A stretch of DNA of 64,000 nucleotides from positions 484,342 to 548,341 of the forward strand of contig NW_003314373.1 of NCBI RefSeq assembly GCF_000143415.4. Reading direction: 5' to 3'. The stretch comes from Selaginella moellendorffii (lineage: Eukaryota > Streptophyta > Lycopodiopsida > Selaginellales > Selaginellaceae). Within the stretch, counting starts at the first letter, position 1. Every line of letters begins with the position of its first letter. Under the pieces are notes generated by a model, which made no database searches, was not told the DNA's origin, and saw only the letters and a program-made list of their open reading frames with translations. Position numbers and translations under genes: made by a program. Positions 32,625-46,849 of this stretch are shown piece by piece.

Positions 32625-34236
32625 ATGATCGTGCTCTCTCGTTCGTTGATTCTGGCACTCCTTGTGATGATCCCACTGCCACTGTCGAGAGCTTTTTATC
32701 ATGATCATCATGCTGCCTGTGCTCTAGCTGCAAATCCAGAGATTTGCATTGCCAGCATGGAAGCACTGGATTTGGATCCCGGCAACGCTGGAAGCTTTGC
32801 ACTAGCGGCGGTAGGATCCGCTCGTGACTCCCTGGAGGCGCTGCTTGCATCCACAGCAGAGCTCGATCATGGCGCCGTCTCGTCGAGCAAGCCATCCAGA
32901 TCCATGAGGAAAAGGGCAGTGATGCGCGACTGCGTGGAACTCCTCCATGACGCGTCCCGCCTCGCTGCCGATTCACAAGTGGCCATTGGAAGAATGAAAG
33001 CGAGCGATCTGGTGAATGCTCACACCTGGATGAGTGCTGCTCTCACTTACCATACCACTTGCCTGGATGGATTGATCGAGGCTGGCTTTGACGAACACAA
33101 ACTGCTAAACAAAGCCCGAGAATCACTCAGCACTTGCCTGGCAGCCATAGCATCCTTGCGAAAAAATCAAGAACAGGAGCCACAGATCATCAAAACCCCG
33201 CATTGGGTCTCCAAGTCGGTGGGAAATTACACCATTCTTCCCAACATCACGGTGGCCAAGGACGGGAGTGGCCAGTTCGAGAACATCACTGCGGCTCTTG
33301 CCGCTGCTCCCACGAAGAGCAGCTCCAGGTTTGTGATTTACATAAAGCAGGGAACATACTTGGAGACTTTCGAGGTGCCGAGGAATCTCCTGAACTTGAT
33401 GTTCTTGGGAGATGGGATTGGCAAGACCATTATCACTGGAAACAAAAGTGTCCAGGATCCAAACATCACAACTTTTACGTCCGCAACAGTGGGTAAGTGA
33501 TCACAAACGTAACTTTACAAACCTCGCTAATCGATTGATCGATCTTTCAGCTATTAGAGCGAACAATTTCATCGCTCAAGACATCACATTCCAAAACACG
33601 GCCGGAGCCATAAACCATCAAGCGGTGGCGGTGCGAGTGACCGCAGACAAGGTGGCATTCTTCCGATGCTCGTTCGAGGGCTTCCAGGACACCCTCTACG
33701 CTCACTCGCTCCGCCAGTTCTACACCCAGTGCGAGATCTACGGCACCGTCGACTACATCTTTGGCAACGCAGCCGCGATCTTCCAAAACTGCAATCTCTA
33801 CGCTCGCCTCCCGATGCCCAAGCAGAAGAACACCTACACGGCGCAGGGAAGAACAGACCCAAATCAGAACACCGGCTTCTCCTTCCAGAACTGCGCCGTG
33901 GATGGAACGCCGGAGCTCAAGGCAAACATCACCCAGTTCCCGACGTTCCTGGGGAGGCCATGGAAGGAGTACGCGGTCACGGTGTTTCTCAAATGCTACG
34001 AGAGCGCGGTGGTGGATCCGGCAGGATGGCTCGAGTGGAGCGGCGATTTTGCGCTCCAGACGCTCTTCTATGGCGAGTACTTCTGCTATGGGCCAGGCGG
34101 CTCGACCGTCAAGCGCGTTGACTGGTCAACTCAGATATTTGACTCTAGCTTTGCGAGCAAGTACACGGCAATGAGCCTGGTCAACGGGGACGAGTGGCTC
34201 CCAACGACGAATCTCCCATACACACTGGTGCTATGA
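32625..34236 (+). CDS. PME: Pectin methylesterase with PMEI pro-domain (type I)
   Basis: Removes methyl esters from homogalacturonan in the cell wall. Exons 32625-33492 and 33551-34236 (58-bp intron), 517 residues. The start is set at MIVLSRSLILALLV, which opens a clear signal peptide; upstream in-frame sequence has no ATG. Residues about 25-180 form the inhibitor-like pro-domain (CALAANPEICIASM, MRDCVELLHDA, AHTWMSAALTYHTTCLDGL). The catalytic beta-helix starts at ITVAKDGSGQFENITAALAA. Active-site features: GAINHQAVA(V)R, the Gln-Asp of GFQDTLYAH, the second Asp in GTVDYIFGNA, and the Arg of LGRPWKEY. All catalytic residues are present. No obvious dibasic RRLL processing motif; a basic RKNQ region near residue 185 may be the cleavage zone. 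Confidence 0.95.
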
Positions 34237-34361
34237 TCATAGGAAAAGAAAAAGTGGTATCATCAACCTTGACTTATTCAGCTATAGCTACATTGTGCCT
34301 ATTCCACCTTTTGTGAGGTGGAATATCACTCAAAATACTTTAGCGTTGTATGATGTGTGGG

Positions 34362-35296
34362 TCAGCTCACTGTTCTTGGCCCTCCAACCGAGGTGGGAAC
34401 CCCCACGGCTTGCATATGTTTGAGCGTCGCGGCCAGCCAGTCCAATCCTTCGTACAGACCCTCGCCTTTGATCGCGCAAGCTGCTTGGACGTGCCACCGC
34501 CGGTCTCGCATCTTTCCCAGCCCCAGCACCGCGCAGATCTCCGTGGGAGACATGGCGCCCTTCTGCAAAAACGAAGAGACGAGCGAAAACTTCACTCTCC
34601 CGGAGAGAAACGAAAATCGAAGAGAGTTACCATGTCTTGCTTGTTTGCGAACACCAGGATGGCGCTGTTTCTCATCAGTGGATCGTTCACAATCGCCTGG
34701 AGAAAGAAGTGACGCGAAGGATGTGATGAGCTCCCGGAGAGCTTAAGTAGAACTTGTTTGAAACCACTTACTTGGAATTCCAAGGCGGCTTTGTCGATTC
34801 GGTCCTTGTCGAACGAGTCCACGACATAGATCTGGAGCACGTCTTGTAGATCACAATCGAAAACAAAGAAGGAAATCTAAAACAGTACCAGAGCATCGGT
34901 GCTGCTAAAGTAGTGCTTCCAGAGCGGTCTTAGCTTCTCCTGGCCACCCACATCCCACACCGTGAACACCACATTCTTGTACTGGACCTTCTCCACGTTA
35001 AATCCTAGCAAGGATTCACATCAGTCGAGCAAGAAGGCCAAGATGAAAGCCAAGAAACCAGAAAAAAAGGATTACCAATTGTTGGAACCGTGGAGAGGAT
35101 TTCCCCTATGTGTAACTTGAACAGGATCGTTGTCTTGCCGGCGGCATCCAACCCCAGCATCACTACCTGCAAGAGCCTGCCCGTAAGGATCAGTCCATAG
35201 AAGACCGAGAAGCGCGCAATCAAAAGCCACAGCCATTACCCTCATCTCCTTGTTCCCAAACAAGCTATCGAACAGCTTCCGGAACGTCTGCCCCAT
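34362..35296 (-). CDS. ARF: ADP-ribosylation factor (ARF-B-like small GTPase)
   Basis: Six exons on the minus strand: 35240-35296, 35076-35166, 34889-35004, 34772-34831, 34631-34696, 34362-34562, giving 196 residues. Membrane-traffic GTPase recruited by N-terminal myristoylation (MGQTFRKLF, Gly2). G1 [11 protein letters not shown], switch I PTIGFN, G3 [14 protein letters not shown]4 NKQD and G5-like AACAI are all present. It is about 15 residues longer than canonical ARF1 at the C-terminus ([19 protein letters not shown]), as in plant ARFB-type proteins. Introns are 44-96 bp and all GT-AG. It converges with the PME gene (125 bp apart). Confidence 0.93.
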
Positions 35297-35403
35297 AATC
35301 CTCTCGCTCTCTCTAGCTCCCCGATCGATCGCGCTGATTTCACCCAAGCGCCCTCATCGTCGAAGGTACCAAAGCCCTAGGAAACCCTAATCTTGGAAGA
35401 ACC

Positions 35404-36657
35404 CTAAAAACTTTGTCTCACGGGCTTCTCTAGAATCGCCGAGAGATAGACCTCGCGATTGGCCCGATCGAGCTTCTTTCCGACCGCCCACTTGATCCTC
35501 CGGAACCCCAGCCTCTCGATCAGCGGCACATAGAGGGTGTCCAGTTGATCCTCGGTGCAAAAGAAGTGATCCAGCCAGAAGAATCCACCCGGTCGCAGCA
35601 CGCGATCGATGTCGTAGAGCACGAATTCCAGCGATTCCAGCGGGATCCAGTTGCTAAGAACATGCATGGTGTGGACGAGATCTAGGGTGTTGTCGAAGAA
35701 GGGCAGGCGCTGCGAGATCGTGGCGAAGATCGGGACTAGCCCACGCGCCGCGATGAATTCGTTGAAGGGCCCGTTGAGATTGAGCGTGGTGGTGATGATC
35801 GTCACTCCCCGCTCCAGCATTCTCGCCGCAAAGCTCCCAGTCCCTCCGCCCAGATCCAGCCCAATTCGAATGCCACCCTTGGCCAGCGAAAAGATCTCGT
35901 CCAGCTCCTTGGAGCTCACCCATCGCGATCGCTCCGGGCCGGAGAGATCGAAGCAATCAGCGCAATCATAGAAGACGGTCTTGTTCTTGGCCCTGTTCTT
36001 GAGGCAATCGAAGCTCTTGCACGAGTAGTGGCTCCACAGCACAGATTTGTCGCTGGGGATCTCCCACAGCGATCCCGGGAGGGAGTGTGGCGGGGAGATC
36101 GCTGCTGGGGTCCTGGCGAAGCATCGCCGGCGAGGAAGAGGCTCGCAGCCGCGGAGCATGAGCGATTGGCCGATCCACCAGTCGTCTGGGCAGATCTCCC
36201 CTGGCGTGTAGCCCATGAATCGATCGAGGAGCTCCCTCTGCGCGTAGCACTGGTGCCCAATTGGAGAGGTCATCGTCTCCAGGCCATAGTTTGGATTCCT
36301 GCCCAGCGGGAGCTTCCTTTCTGCCGTGAACTCCACGAGCTCCTTGCTCATCGCGAAATCCCCTTTGTGTTCTTCGTGTTCTTCGCGAGGGTTTCGCGCG
36401 CCATGCCTGCGAATTTCATCCCTGAGCGTCGCCAGCTCCCGGAGAATCGATTCGTCCCCCGCGGCGTGCTGCAAGCTCCGCTGGACGTCGCGCGAGATCG
36501 AGAGGCTGTAGAGCGCGAGAATGTTGGTGACAACGATCGTCGCCAGCAAGAATAGAACTCCGCAACTCCCTCCTCCTCCTCCATTTCCTCCATTCCCAAA
36601 TCCCAGCGCTGCCACTAGCGATCTCGTGAAATCCCTGGGTTTGTCTTCCCCTCCCAT
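35404..36657 (-). CDS. Membrane-anchored SAM-dependent methyltransferase (At1g29790-like)
   Basis: Intronless, 417 residues from MGGEDKPRDF; an upstream in-frame GTG is not used as a start. A single N-terminal membrane segment (GVLFLLATIVVTNILALYSL) suggests a type II Golgi or ER protein. Then come a short coiled stretch, a plant-specific region (GHQCYAQRELLDRFM, YTPGEICPDDW, CLPRRRCF-like Cys motifs), and a C-terminal Rossmann methyltransferase domain with motif I IGLDLGGGTGSFAARM, HTMHVLSNW and the LRPGGFFWLDHF post-motif. Members of this family are uncharacterised or linked to wall polysaccharide methylation. Substrate unknown. Divergent from the AG-peptide gene, 326 bp between starts. Confidence 0.88.
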   Translation of the reverse strand: MGGEDKPRDFTRSLVAALGFGNGGNGGGGGSCGVLFLLATIVVTNILALYSLSISRDVQRSLQHAAGDESILRELATLRDEIRRHGARNPREEHEEHKGDFAMSKELVEFTAERKLPLGRNPNYGLETMTSPIGHQCYAQRELLDRFMGYTPGEICPDDWWIGQSLMLRGCEPLPRRRCFARTPAAISPPHSLPGSLWEIPSDKSVLWSHYSCKSFDCLKNRAKNKTVFYDCADCFDLSGPERSRWVSSKELDEIFSLAKGGIRIGLDLGGGTGSFAARMLERGVTIITTTLNLNGPFNEFIAARGLVPIFATISQRLPFFDNTLDLVHTMHVLSNWIPLESLEFVLYDIDRVLRPGGFFWLDHFFCTEDQLDTLYVPLIERLGFRRIKWAVGKKLDRANREVYLSAILEKPVRQSF

Positions 36658-36983
36658 TTCTTGGGCAGCGAGCAAATCCCTCACTCCACAATACCAGGAT
36701 CTCAGTGCGCCATATCTAGGGCTGATGTGGACTTGATCGCAGGGCTGACGTGGACTTGATGTTAGGGCTGACTTGTCACGTCAACGTAGTTTTCTCGTTT
36801 CTCCGTTGGACGGCGCTCGGGTTCTTCGCCACGCGTGTGCGCGTTCTCTGCCGGCGCCACGAACGATCCTACCGAGCTTTCCTCTCGGACCGCCCAAGGC
36901 TATTTAATCGCTCGCTCCTCCTTGCCCTCGCCCAAATTTGAGATCGATCCATCAAAGCTTTGGGCGGCGCAGTGTCAGTGGCG

Positions 36984-37248
36984 ATGGAATTCGCGGGCAA
37001 GGCCATAATCGCGTTGTGGGCGCTGGTGATTTGCGTGATTTTCCCCTCGGCGGCGGCGGCTAGGGGCATTGCGACAACCCAAGCTGCGAGTGGTGAGTGC
37101 TGCGATCTAGAAAGGAAGAATCTATGGATTGATCTTGGGTGCTCTTGTGGCAGGGGCTCTTTTGGATCAAATGGTGGCGTATTTGCTCTTGTTTGGCGCC
37201 TTGATGGTCACATACCTCACCCATCCTCTCCCCTTTAACATCTTTTGA
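36984..37248 (+). CDS. Arabinogalactan-peptide-like small secreted protein
   Basis: Exons 36984-37092 and 37154-37248 (61-bp intron, GTGAGT...GGCAG), 67 residues. N-terminal signal peptide (IIALWALVICVIFPSAAAA), a short mature part (RGIATTQAASG), then a C-terminal hydrophobic segment LLDQMVAYLLLFGALMVTYL ending in THPLPFNIF. The DQxxAYxLxxxALxxTYLxHP pattern matches plant AG peptides (AGP16/20/22/41 class), where the tail is a GPI-attachment signal. The mature part lacks the usual Ala-Pro/Ser-Pro pairs, so glycosylation is uncertain and it may be a non-glycosylated relative. Easily missed by gene callers because of its size and the phase-1 intron. Confidence 0.8.
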
Positions 37249-37351
37249 GGAGATTTCCTCCATTCTTTTGTGAATCCAATCGCATTTTTACTCACCCAAG
37301 AACCCTAGAAGAGCAGAAACTTAGTTCTTAGGTCAAATATTTCGAGCCGCG

Positions 37352-38842
<1,491 letters not shown>

Positions 38843-40467
38843 TTGCCTTCCTCACAGTTTGTTCCGGCGACTTGTACACAGGTAAATGTGTTTCGTTTTC
38901 AACATGTGAAGTGTTTGCTAACCAGCCTGTTCATGAACAGAGCGGAATTTTTCAGCGAAGGCAAAGATCAAAAACTTTGTTCTTTTGGCCCGGTCCTACC
39001 CGGTCCATACGGAAGCACTTTAGAAAATCTTTAAAATCCAGCCACTGAGCATTCTTCCCTCTTGTCAGCAATGCTGCACTACACTACGTGCTTTGAGCTG
39101 CAGCAATGCAGAAACAGAACAGTCCATTCGGCCCTCGAGGTACGGTTTTAGTCAATCTCTCTTAAATCATCTTTGCTTCTCCTTTGGCGAACAGGATCTT
39201 AACAAACAGTGTCGGTGTGGTTGAATGCTCTGGAGGGGCTCTGGCAGCGTACTCCACATCTAGAATCACTGTCCACCAGAGTGACGCGATGTGAAGCACA
39301 GAGCAAAGGAAGGTTCTTACTAGTAAAACATTGTGGCTCCTTTGCGGTTTCTCCATTTTCAGATTAGACATCGCTGTATGCGAGCTGTGTTTTGTAGGCA
39401 CGGGGCGTGTGAAGAGATTTTCGTTATGTACGGAAATAGCAGCAGTGAAAATCTAAGGAGTTGAGTTTGAAACTTCAGCTAACTTGACAAGACAAAACAG
39501 CAACTTACGAGATCAACATCACTCGGTAACTAACAGTTTTTTTTTTTGCTTTCTTTCTTTTTTCAGTTTCTTTTTTGGCTTTCTCCAAACATTTATGAGC
39601 ATGCACACAAACAGCTCTGGCTCTTTTGAGTAAAAATGGTGGTGGTGACACACAACACAACAGTGACTTGTTTGAACAAGAATAGTGGTAACATTCAGAT
39701 ATAATGTTGGTTTCAGTGTGAGGAGTTCCATGGAGGGTGGATTCAGGCCAGAAGTCGAAGGTGTGTAGGTGGTTGCTCCCCAAACAAACAAAGAGGACCC
39801 ACAGATCTGTTAAGGTTGTCCCACCACCTTTTAGTTGAAGATGAAAGTGTCAAATAATTTACAGTACCATCATAAACTAGAAACAAAATCAGAACACTCA
39901 CTGAGAAATTTTCTGGGCCAGATTTTCAATCTTCTTCTGAGGAGACCATGATCTGAGCAACAAACTTTGCAACATGTCAACATGGTCCCATCGATTGAAT
40001 TTGATGAGCATTTCCAACACAGTTTCCAGACTAAGAGCCTTTTCGATGTTGGGCGAGTTTTTTAGTTCGGGTGCCGGGTTGCTGTCATTTTTGGTTGGCA
40101 AGAAGAAATTATATGGCCTCCACCAGAACATTTTATAGAAAATAAGCTACAAAATCTTTTACAATTTTTATTTTTTTCCACAGAGATTCGATCCAATCTC
40201 TATTCTCATAACCGAAACTAAAGGAAAACTTTTACCTCAAATCTAAGAAAACCATTCAAACGGGGAGAGTTAAAAATCCCCTTTTTTTTCCTTTTATCAT
40301 TACCTTTTTCTTCTCCCTGTTTCTGCCATGGCCATTTATAAAGCCATGGAGTGTATGCCACCGACTTGAGCAGCATCCAGTGATCAAAATCTCTGTTCTT
40401 CCTTTGCAATTCTAGCAAAGGATATCTTTGTCCTCTTCGTGTGGTTCTTGCTAGAAATCCCGCAAAG
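38843..40467. other. Intergenic, no supported gene
   Basis: 1.6 kb between the DUS2-like gene and GMPP. Only short frames occur, the longest being 77-90 residues on the minus strand (39898-40131 and 39519-39791). They lack family motifs, so I do not call them. Homopolymer T runs near 39535-39560 and 40284 and AT-rich DNA are typical of UTR or spacer. Confidence 0.5.
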
Positions 40468-41740
40468 ATGAAGGCACTGATTCTTGTGGGAGGATTTGGG
40501 ACTCGCCTCCGTCCACTCACGCTCAGCCTCCCAAAGCCACTCGTGGACTTCGCAAACAAGCCAATGATCCTCCACCAGGTAAGCAACCAAATCTCTCCCA
40601 AAAGTTTGGCTCAAGAACTAAGGATTCGTGCATGCGTAGATTGAAGCTCTCAAGGAGGCTGGAGTGGACGAAGTTGTTCTTGCCATCAACTACCAGCCAG
40701 AGGTATAGCATTCGCTCTGGATTCACAGCCACAAACCTCACAAATCTCTTTCTTCCAGGTGATGATGAGATTTCTCAAGGATTTCGAGGCCAAGCTGGGC
40801 ATCAAGATCACTTGCTCCCAAGAGCGAGAGCCCATGGGGACCGCCGGCCCCCTGGCGCTGGCCCGAGACAAATTGGTGGATGGATCTGGCGAGCCATTCT
40901 TCGTGCTCAACAGCGACGTGATCAGCGAGTATCCGCTCAAACAGATGATTGCCTTCCACAAGAGCCACGGAAAGGAAGCCACTATCATGGTCACAAAGGT
41001 ATGATTCGATTGCTCCAGGAAACTTGGAAAAACCTATCCTATAACTTCCGTGATTTTCGTGTTCTTAGGTGGAAGAACCATCCAAGTATGGAGTGGTGGT
41101 CATGGACGATGCCACGGGAGCCGTACAGAGATTCGTGGAGAAGCCTCAAATCTTCGTGGGCAACAAGATCAACGCTGGAATCTATCTCCTCAGCCCGCAA
41201 ACGGTCGACCGGATCGAGCTCCGGCCAACTTCCATTGAGAAGGAGATCTTCCCTGCCATCGCCGCGGAGAAGCAGCTCTTCGCGATGGTTCTCCCGGGAT
41301 TCTGGATGGACATTGGCCAGCCCAAGGACTACATCACGGGGTTGCGCTTGTACCTCGAGTCTATCCGCCGCAAATCGCCCGAGAAGCTCTCTATCGGCGC
41401 TCACGTTGTTGGAAACGTGATGATCGACCCCTCGGCGCGGATTGGGTCGGGGTGCTTGATCGGGCCCGACGTAGCAGTAGGACCGGATTGCGTGATCGAG
41501 GAGGGCGTGAGATTGTCTCGGTGCACGGTGATGCGAGGCGCCCAGATCCGGAAGCACTCGTGCGTGTCCGGGAGTATCATCGGGTGGCACTCGAAGCTCG
41601 GGCAGTGGACGAGGATTGAGAACATGACCGTGTTGGGCGAGGATGTCCAGGTGAAAGACGAGCTCTACAGCAATGGAGGGGTGGTGTTGCCACACAAGGA
41701 GATCAAAACCAGCATTCTCAAGCCCGAGATTGTCATGTAG
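40468..41740 (+). CDS. GMPP: GDP-mannose pyrophosphorylase (mannose-1-phosphate guanylyltransferase)
   Basis: Makes GDP-mannose from mannose-1-phosphate and GTP, feeding ascorbate, cell-wall and glycoprotein synthesis (plant CYT1/VTC1). Exons 40468-40578, 40640-40702, 40759-40998, 41069-41740, giving 361 residues, the same length as known plant enzymes. N-terminal signature [15 protein letters not shown] with the following [36 protein letters not shown], and [12 protein letters not shown]. The C-terminal left-handed beta-helix hexapeptides run from [20 protein letters not shown] to the end (ILKPEIVM). Cytosolic. Exon 4 and the 3' flank are duplicated as a broken copy at 51113-51750. Acts upstream of the GDP-L-fucose synthase at 61607-62539 in nucleotide-sugar metabolism. 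Confidence 0.96.
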
Positions 41741-42125
41741 GATTTGACGAAGAACACACACCGGATGATTTTTTAGAAGATTGGTATGTATCGTGGAAAG
41801 ATGGTAACTTACGTAGCATGTATCTGTGTGTAGGGGGATTTCATGTGACGAACTAACGAATAAACAATGGTTTAGATGGTTCAGAGCTGACAATGAGAGA
41901 TTGGAATTAATTATTGGGCAAGACATTTTGGTTGGTGCAAACCATCAAAAACATGCTTTGTAGCGGTCTTTGACAGCTCAACCATCTGCTGACACGGTAT
42001 CTTCACTCAAGAAATAAATGGAAGAAATAGCGAGAAAATGTTTATAAACCTAAAAAGGATTTGAGCAAAGAATAAAAGTTTATAATGAATCCCTGGCTTG
42101 AATTTATAGAATCAATGGCCCGGCT

Positions 42126-43215
42126 TATGGCTTCCTCCATAAAAGAAGCATTGGATTAGCCAGGAGTGGAAATCCACTATTTTCTACTATTAAATTGGTG
42201 TGGTTAGCAATATATTTACAGAAAAATTACTCCATCCATCACATCCCAATAGAACTAAATTTCCATCTTTTTGGAGTGTTTCTTTCTCAAACACTAAATT
42301 GCAATTATACTCCAGAACTAGCTGGTAAAGGCCATTTGAAGAAATTAAATGACCCCCTTCATTTATAACTGATTGAAGTGTCTTTATATCTCTGCTAGTC
42401 ATGGATGAATGATATACATTACAATCATTTGGAATAGCTGGAACAGTTTCTCTAGCGTCATTGTACAAAAGATCATTTTGAGAATTTTTGTCATTTGTAG
42501 TTAATATTTTGTATGGTAAGCTGAATAATCAATCTGTATATTACATGCTGAAACCTATACAAAACCATAGTTCTATAGTCAAAACTCTTGCATAGTCCTT
42601 CTAGCAAAAGCTTATTTGCAAAGGTGATGGACACTACAACATCCACTAGTTTCTCTTTTACACATACCTGAACAAATTTTGGACTGCCCCATTAGCTTGG
42701 AGGGATTTAATCTCTGTGAAGTTTAGAATCGTATTCTCCACATTTGCTGTCAGCTAACAATTGGTCATGGTTTCTTAAAGATCTTATATGCCTAGTGTGG
42801 TCACTCCGCACAAATTGGTGATTGTGCATTTTAAAGACAGGAATGCCTTCTGTAAGTAGGCACGCCTCTTGACACAGGGCATGTATGTATGCCCATGCAC
42901 AATTGTCATCCCACGAACTTCTAGAAGTAGTGGCAGATTTGAATGCTTTAGATTGCGATGTCTCACTTTTTTGTTCTTCCTGCTCACTTAACTGAATATG
43001 GAACACATCTTATAGGATATTAATTCCATTGGCTCCAAACTTTTATTGCTATTTCAATAGAAATTGTTAATCAAATATTATTCTCAATAGTAGGACTTAT
43101 CTTTTTTGGACTGTTTAATTGTAACACTACGGCAATACTTTACTAGAAGTCTAGAAGTAATAAATAAAACATTAATTTCCTGATAAGCATCATTTTCTTT
43201 TGAGTGCATATACTT
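42126..43215 (-). pseudogene. Lectin-like gene, decayed left copy
   Basis: Homologous to the gene at 52189-53140. The bulb-lectin part is at 42190-42468 (HLISSNGLYQLVLEYNCNLVF, then LQKDGNLVLLGCDGW) with a deletion between the two sugar-binding strands. The middle part is degenerate, and the N-terminal end is recognisable near 43060-43200 from shared sequence (agtaggacttatc). About 340 bp (roughly 42668-43010) unrelated to the other copy is inserted in the middle. No continuous frame. Confidence 0.75.
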
Positions 43216-46200
43216 CTCTATTTTTCAGCAAGGAGAATAAATAGAGGAACTTGCTACATACGCTTGGTTTGCTTGTGTACTTTAAAGAATATTATAACAT
43301 ATACTTTTTTTACTTTTTTTTAACAGAATGTACAAGAAAACCGGATAAAGATGTTAATAATATAATAAAATATTTAATTTCTATGTCTCACATGTTCAGT
43401 TGCAACTTAAAAAATAACCTATGTAATCAAACTTGACATTCAAGTAGAAGGATTTTATTATTATCCATATTAATGAGGTCATTAACACTTCCTTTTTTTT
43501 AAAAAAAATGAAATAGTTTTCATGGAGCATCAAAAAGTCATCATGGTCATATTTTATTACTTATGAGATCACAGCTCTTAGCATCATATGAGGATTACAA
43601 TTTCACTTCATTCAAATTGAATTGAACTCTAGGGTATTCTACCATATCATTTTGCTTGAGTCAAGGACTAGCCATTTGAGATTCTTATTTGGAAAAGAGT
43701 TGTCAATTATCCTAAATATTTAATAAAATTTCATAAAGATAATAGAAATAACACAAAGTCATATATATTTTACTAATATTGTGGCAACATTAGCATGAAC
43801 TTATATTTAAACATGATCTTGATGAAAAATTAATATATTAATTAAAATCACTCATCCTCCAAAACATCATAGTTGTCATTGCTAATCATAAGTTTAATTG
43901 AAAAAAAATAATAAGAGGGATTAAATGAGTAGTTTATGTGTTCTTATTTTAATCACAAAATTAAATTGATTTTAACTAAAGCAAACTGTTGGCAGTGAAT
44001 ATGCCTAGAATATTCTTGAATATTCTGCATCTATTATTATTTATTTAGATTAATCTTGTATTATAATTTATAAATATGTTTATAATTCATAAAAACTTTT
44101 AAACACATGATTTAGAGGATATCTAGCTAAAATTTCTTTTAACTAAGATTAGTAATATTAATTTATATTAATACTCTAGATAAATTGCTGTGCATTGCAT
44201 GTAGCAATACTTAGTTTGCTTAATAGTAGTTTTGTGACCATTTTGTGATCTCTTGTTGCACATGAAGAGGTTCATTGAAAAGAAAAAATAAAAATAGATA
44301 AGTCACTTGCATGATAGTGCATCAACTTTTTTTCTATATAGGGTGGGGTTTAATGAATGTTATAAAGAGTTTGTAATGTAATATGAGCCACGTCACTCTT
44401 TAGTGCTACAATAGATCCCCTCATTGTGCATTTTGAGGATAAAGGTAACCAACCCACAACTCATTCCATTCCTTTTCTTTCTAATCCCTCAAGTTGGATC
44501 TCCTCAGGAATTAGTAGTTAGTAATAAAAGAAAACTATGTTCTTACTATGCTCCTATTTTATTCCTCTCCTAGTGGACCTTGTGACTATGGAAATCATCT
44601 GAGTGTCAGCATGCCCCTCTTCGCATTTGCAGCACTTGTAATGAGGTTTGCAATATGGGCAATAGATAATCCCTTCATCTGTCATTGAACCTTAAGCCTC
44701 TCGTTTAGGGTCACTGATAGCAATGGCTGCAAGGTCACCTTGTGCACCACCATACCCATAACACAAATCAAAATAGAGATCCAAGGCACAAGGCTACCAA
44801 GGATGGGAAGACAACTGGTTCAGTACCAATAGAAGACAACAGCCACAACAAGCACCTCAAATAGGGAGCCAGATCCAGGCACGACCATGCTAGACACCCA
44901 CAGCATGTCAAAGGAATATACCACACTAGCCAGATTATAGAACCCACATAAGTAGACCAAAAGACAGAGGGTAAACATGAAATCAACCATTCATCTAGTG
45001 GTGAGAACTATGGGAAAGCAAACCAACACTCATTGTGTCTAAGGTATGCCATGTGCTTATACCTTCTGCTTGAGCTACACTCAGTTGAGGAATGTAGATG
45101 AGGTGATCTTCAACAAACACTGTGTTGTTGTCAATGACAGAAACCCTATCCACTTCAAGGGCATTGTGAAGCCCATACCTCTCTAACTGCTTGTAAATCT
45201 TCTCTACCAACAGCCCTGCTAGAGGAATTCACACCTTGATCACCTCTGTGCCATCATTGGCTTGCACAATCATTACCATCGGCGCCATAAACACATCTAT
45301 ATCCTAGAAAGTGAACCCTAGAATGGTGCTTCTAATTATGATAATTATTATTATGATTCATTGCTACTCTATCTTTTGCATTCCTGCATTTATTGATACC
45401 ATCATCAAATCATTCTGTTATTGTATCACAACGTTGTTAGAAAGGTAAGGAAATAGTGAAATGTAAATCTATAAATCTATAAATCTATAAATCTATAGTT
45501 TATTTTGAAGTTACAAATTTATCCCTACTAATAATAGAATAAGTTAATGTTCATTTTATTTTGGATTTGATGCATTAATATATATATATTTTTAATGACA
45601 TTTATCGCTTGTTGAAGCTTTGAAACTTCGATGGAGTTTTTTAGGGTATTAGCTACTATGATACAGTTAAAATTCTCAATTTTATTTTTGAAGCATAATA
45701 CAATACTTCCAAACTTGAAGTTCAAGTTAATAATCACTTAGAAGACTATAGCAATGTGTTAGCAAAGTAGGACTATCATTAAAAATTGAAAACATTAGAG
45801 TTTTTTATAAGCATAAATCAAATCCCTTTACACTGTGTGTGCATATTACACTCTTTAAACTTAGGAAGATGAATGGTCTCTAGGGTTGGAGGCTGTCTCT
45901 CAACACAGTTAAAAAATGTAGCCTTTCAATGTCTCCACTACTGCATTGATCTTGTGGTGCTACATTTGCTTCAGCCTTCCCAATAAACAATGACCAAGCT
46001 TCAAATGTTATAGGGAAAGTCGACATCATTTCAACAAAAGCTCCATCATAGAATTTAATTAAAAAAGGTTGGGAAGGCTATCTCCCACCAATCCAATCTA
46101 CATGGCCTACACAAGTTGTCCCCATATCTCTAATGGTAGTGCTTGCAACTCTTAGTACCAACTTTCCCACCTCAAAAGATATTCCCCCTGCAGATCCTTA

Positions 46201-46600
46201 TGCAGTGTTTTACACACCCTTTGCTGGTTGACACCCCTTTGCATTTGTAGTTTATTTCTTGCAGCATCTACCACCCCATGCTTTCTATGGTTGGATTTTC
46301 CCTAAATTACTTATTAATCCAATTGATCCAATAAAGGTTATAATTATAAGCATGTTTATAATTTATAAACACAAGATTCTTATTGCATATCAACCATTAG
46401 ATGATAAAATAAAAAAGAATATACTAGAAAGGGTTTAAGGAAGTTTATAAATTATAATCATGTTTATAATTATAAATACAAAATTAACTTAAATGAATAA
46501 CAACTGTTAGATGGTAAAAAATCCTAGAATATCCAAGCTTATTCTAGGTATATCCACTACCAATAGGTTTGCTTAAGCAAACCACAAAATTAAGAATCTA
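43216..46600. other. AT-rich intergenic DNA with transposon-like debris
   Basis: 3.4 kb without a gene. 43000-44500 is strongly AT-rich with only tiny frames. Around 44590-45300 base composition is higher and two minus-strand frames of 71-72 residues (44768-44986, 44995-45210) look like parts of a degraded element, but I cannot name the family. A short tandem (ataaatct repeated four times) lies at about 45465-45496. Confidence 0.45.
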
Positions 46601-46849
46601 GGTATCTGAAGAGACTAGAGAGCTACTCTTGGAACCTACAATAGTGCCAGTTCAAGGAGTACTATGGAGCAATGGTAGGTAAGCAAGTACAACTTTACTT
46701 TCAAGAATGATAGAACTTTTAAATTACATACTGACTTTGGTGTTAACAAGTGTAAAAAAGGATTTCTAGCATGGAAGAGAAGCCTTTGTGAACCACCCAA
46801 TGTTTGCTAGGCAATTTCTAGTAGAAAATTGTAAACACTTGCAAGTTTG

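Noticed and set aside
39898-40131. 77-codon minus-strand frame (MFWWRPYNFFLP...)
   Set aside because: No domain, no splice partners and no neighbour support; composition as in spacer DNA.
41039-41926. 295-codon minus-strand frame opposite GMPP exon 4
   Set aside because: Antisense shadow; GMPP on the plus strand has complete homology and splice structure.
42707-43006. 99-codon minus-strand frame inside the decayed lectin copy, possibly copia RNase H
   Set aside because: Only faint pattern similarity (VFKMHN, RSDHTRHI); not enough to call a copia element, so left as an unidentified insert.
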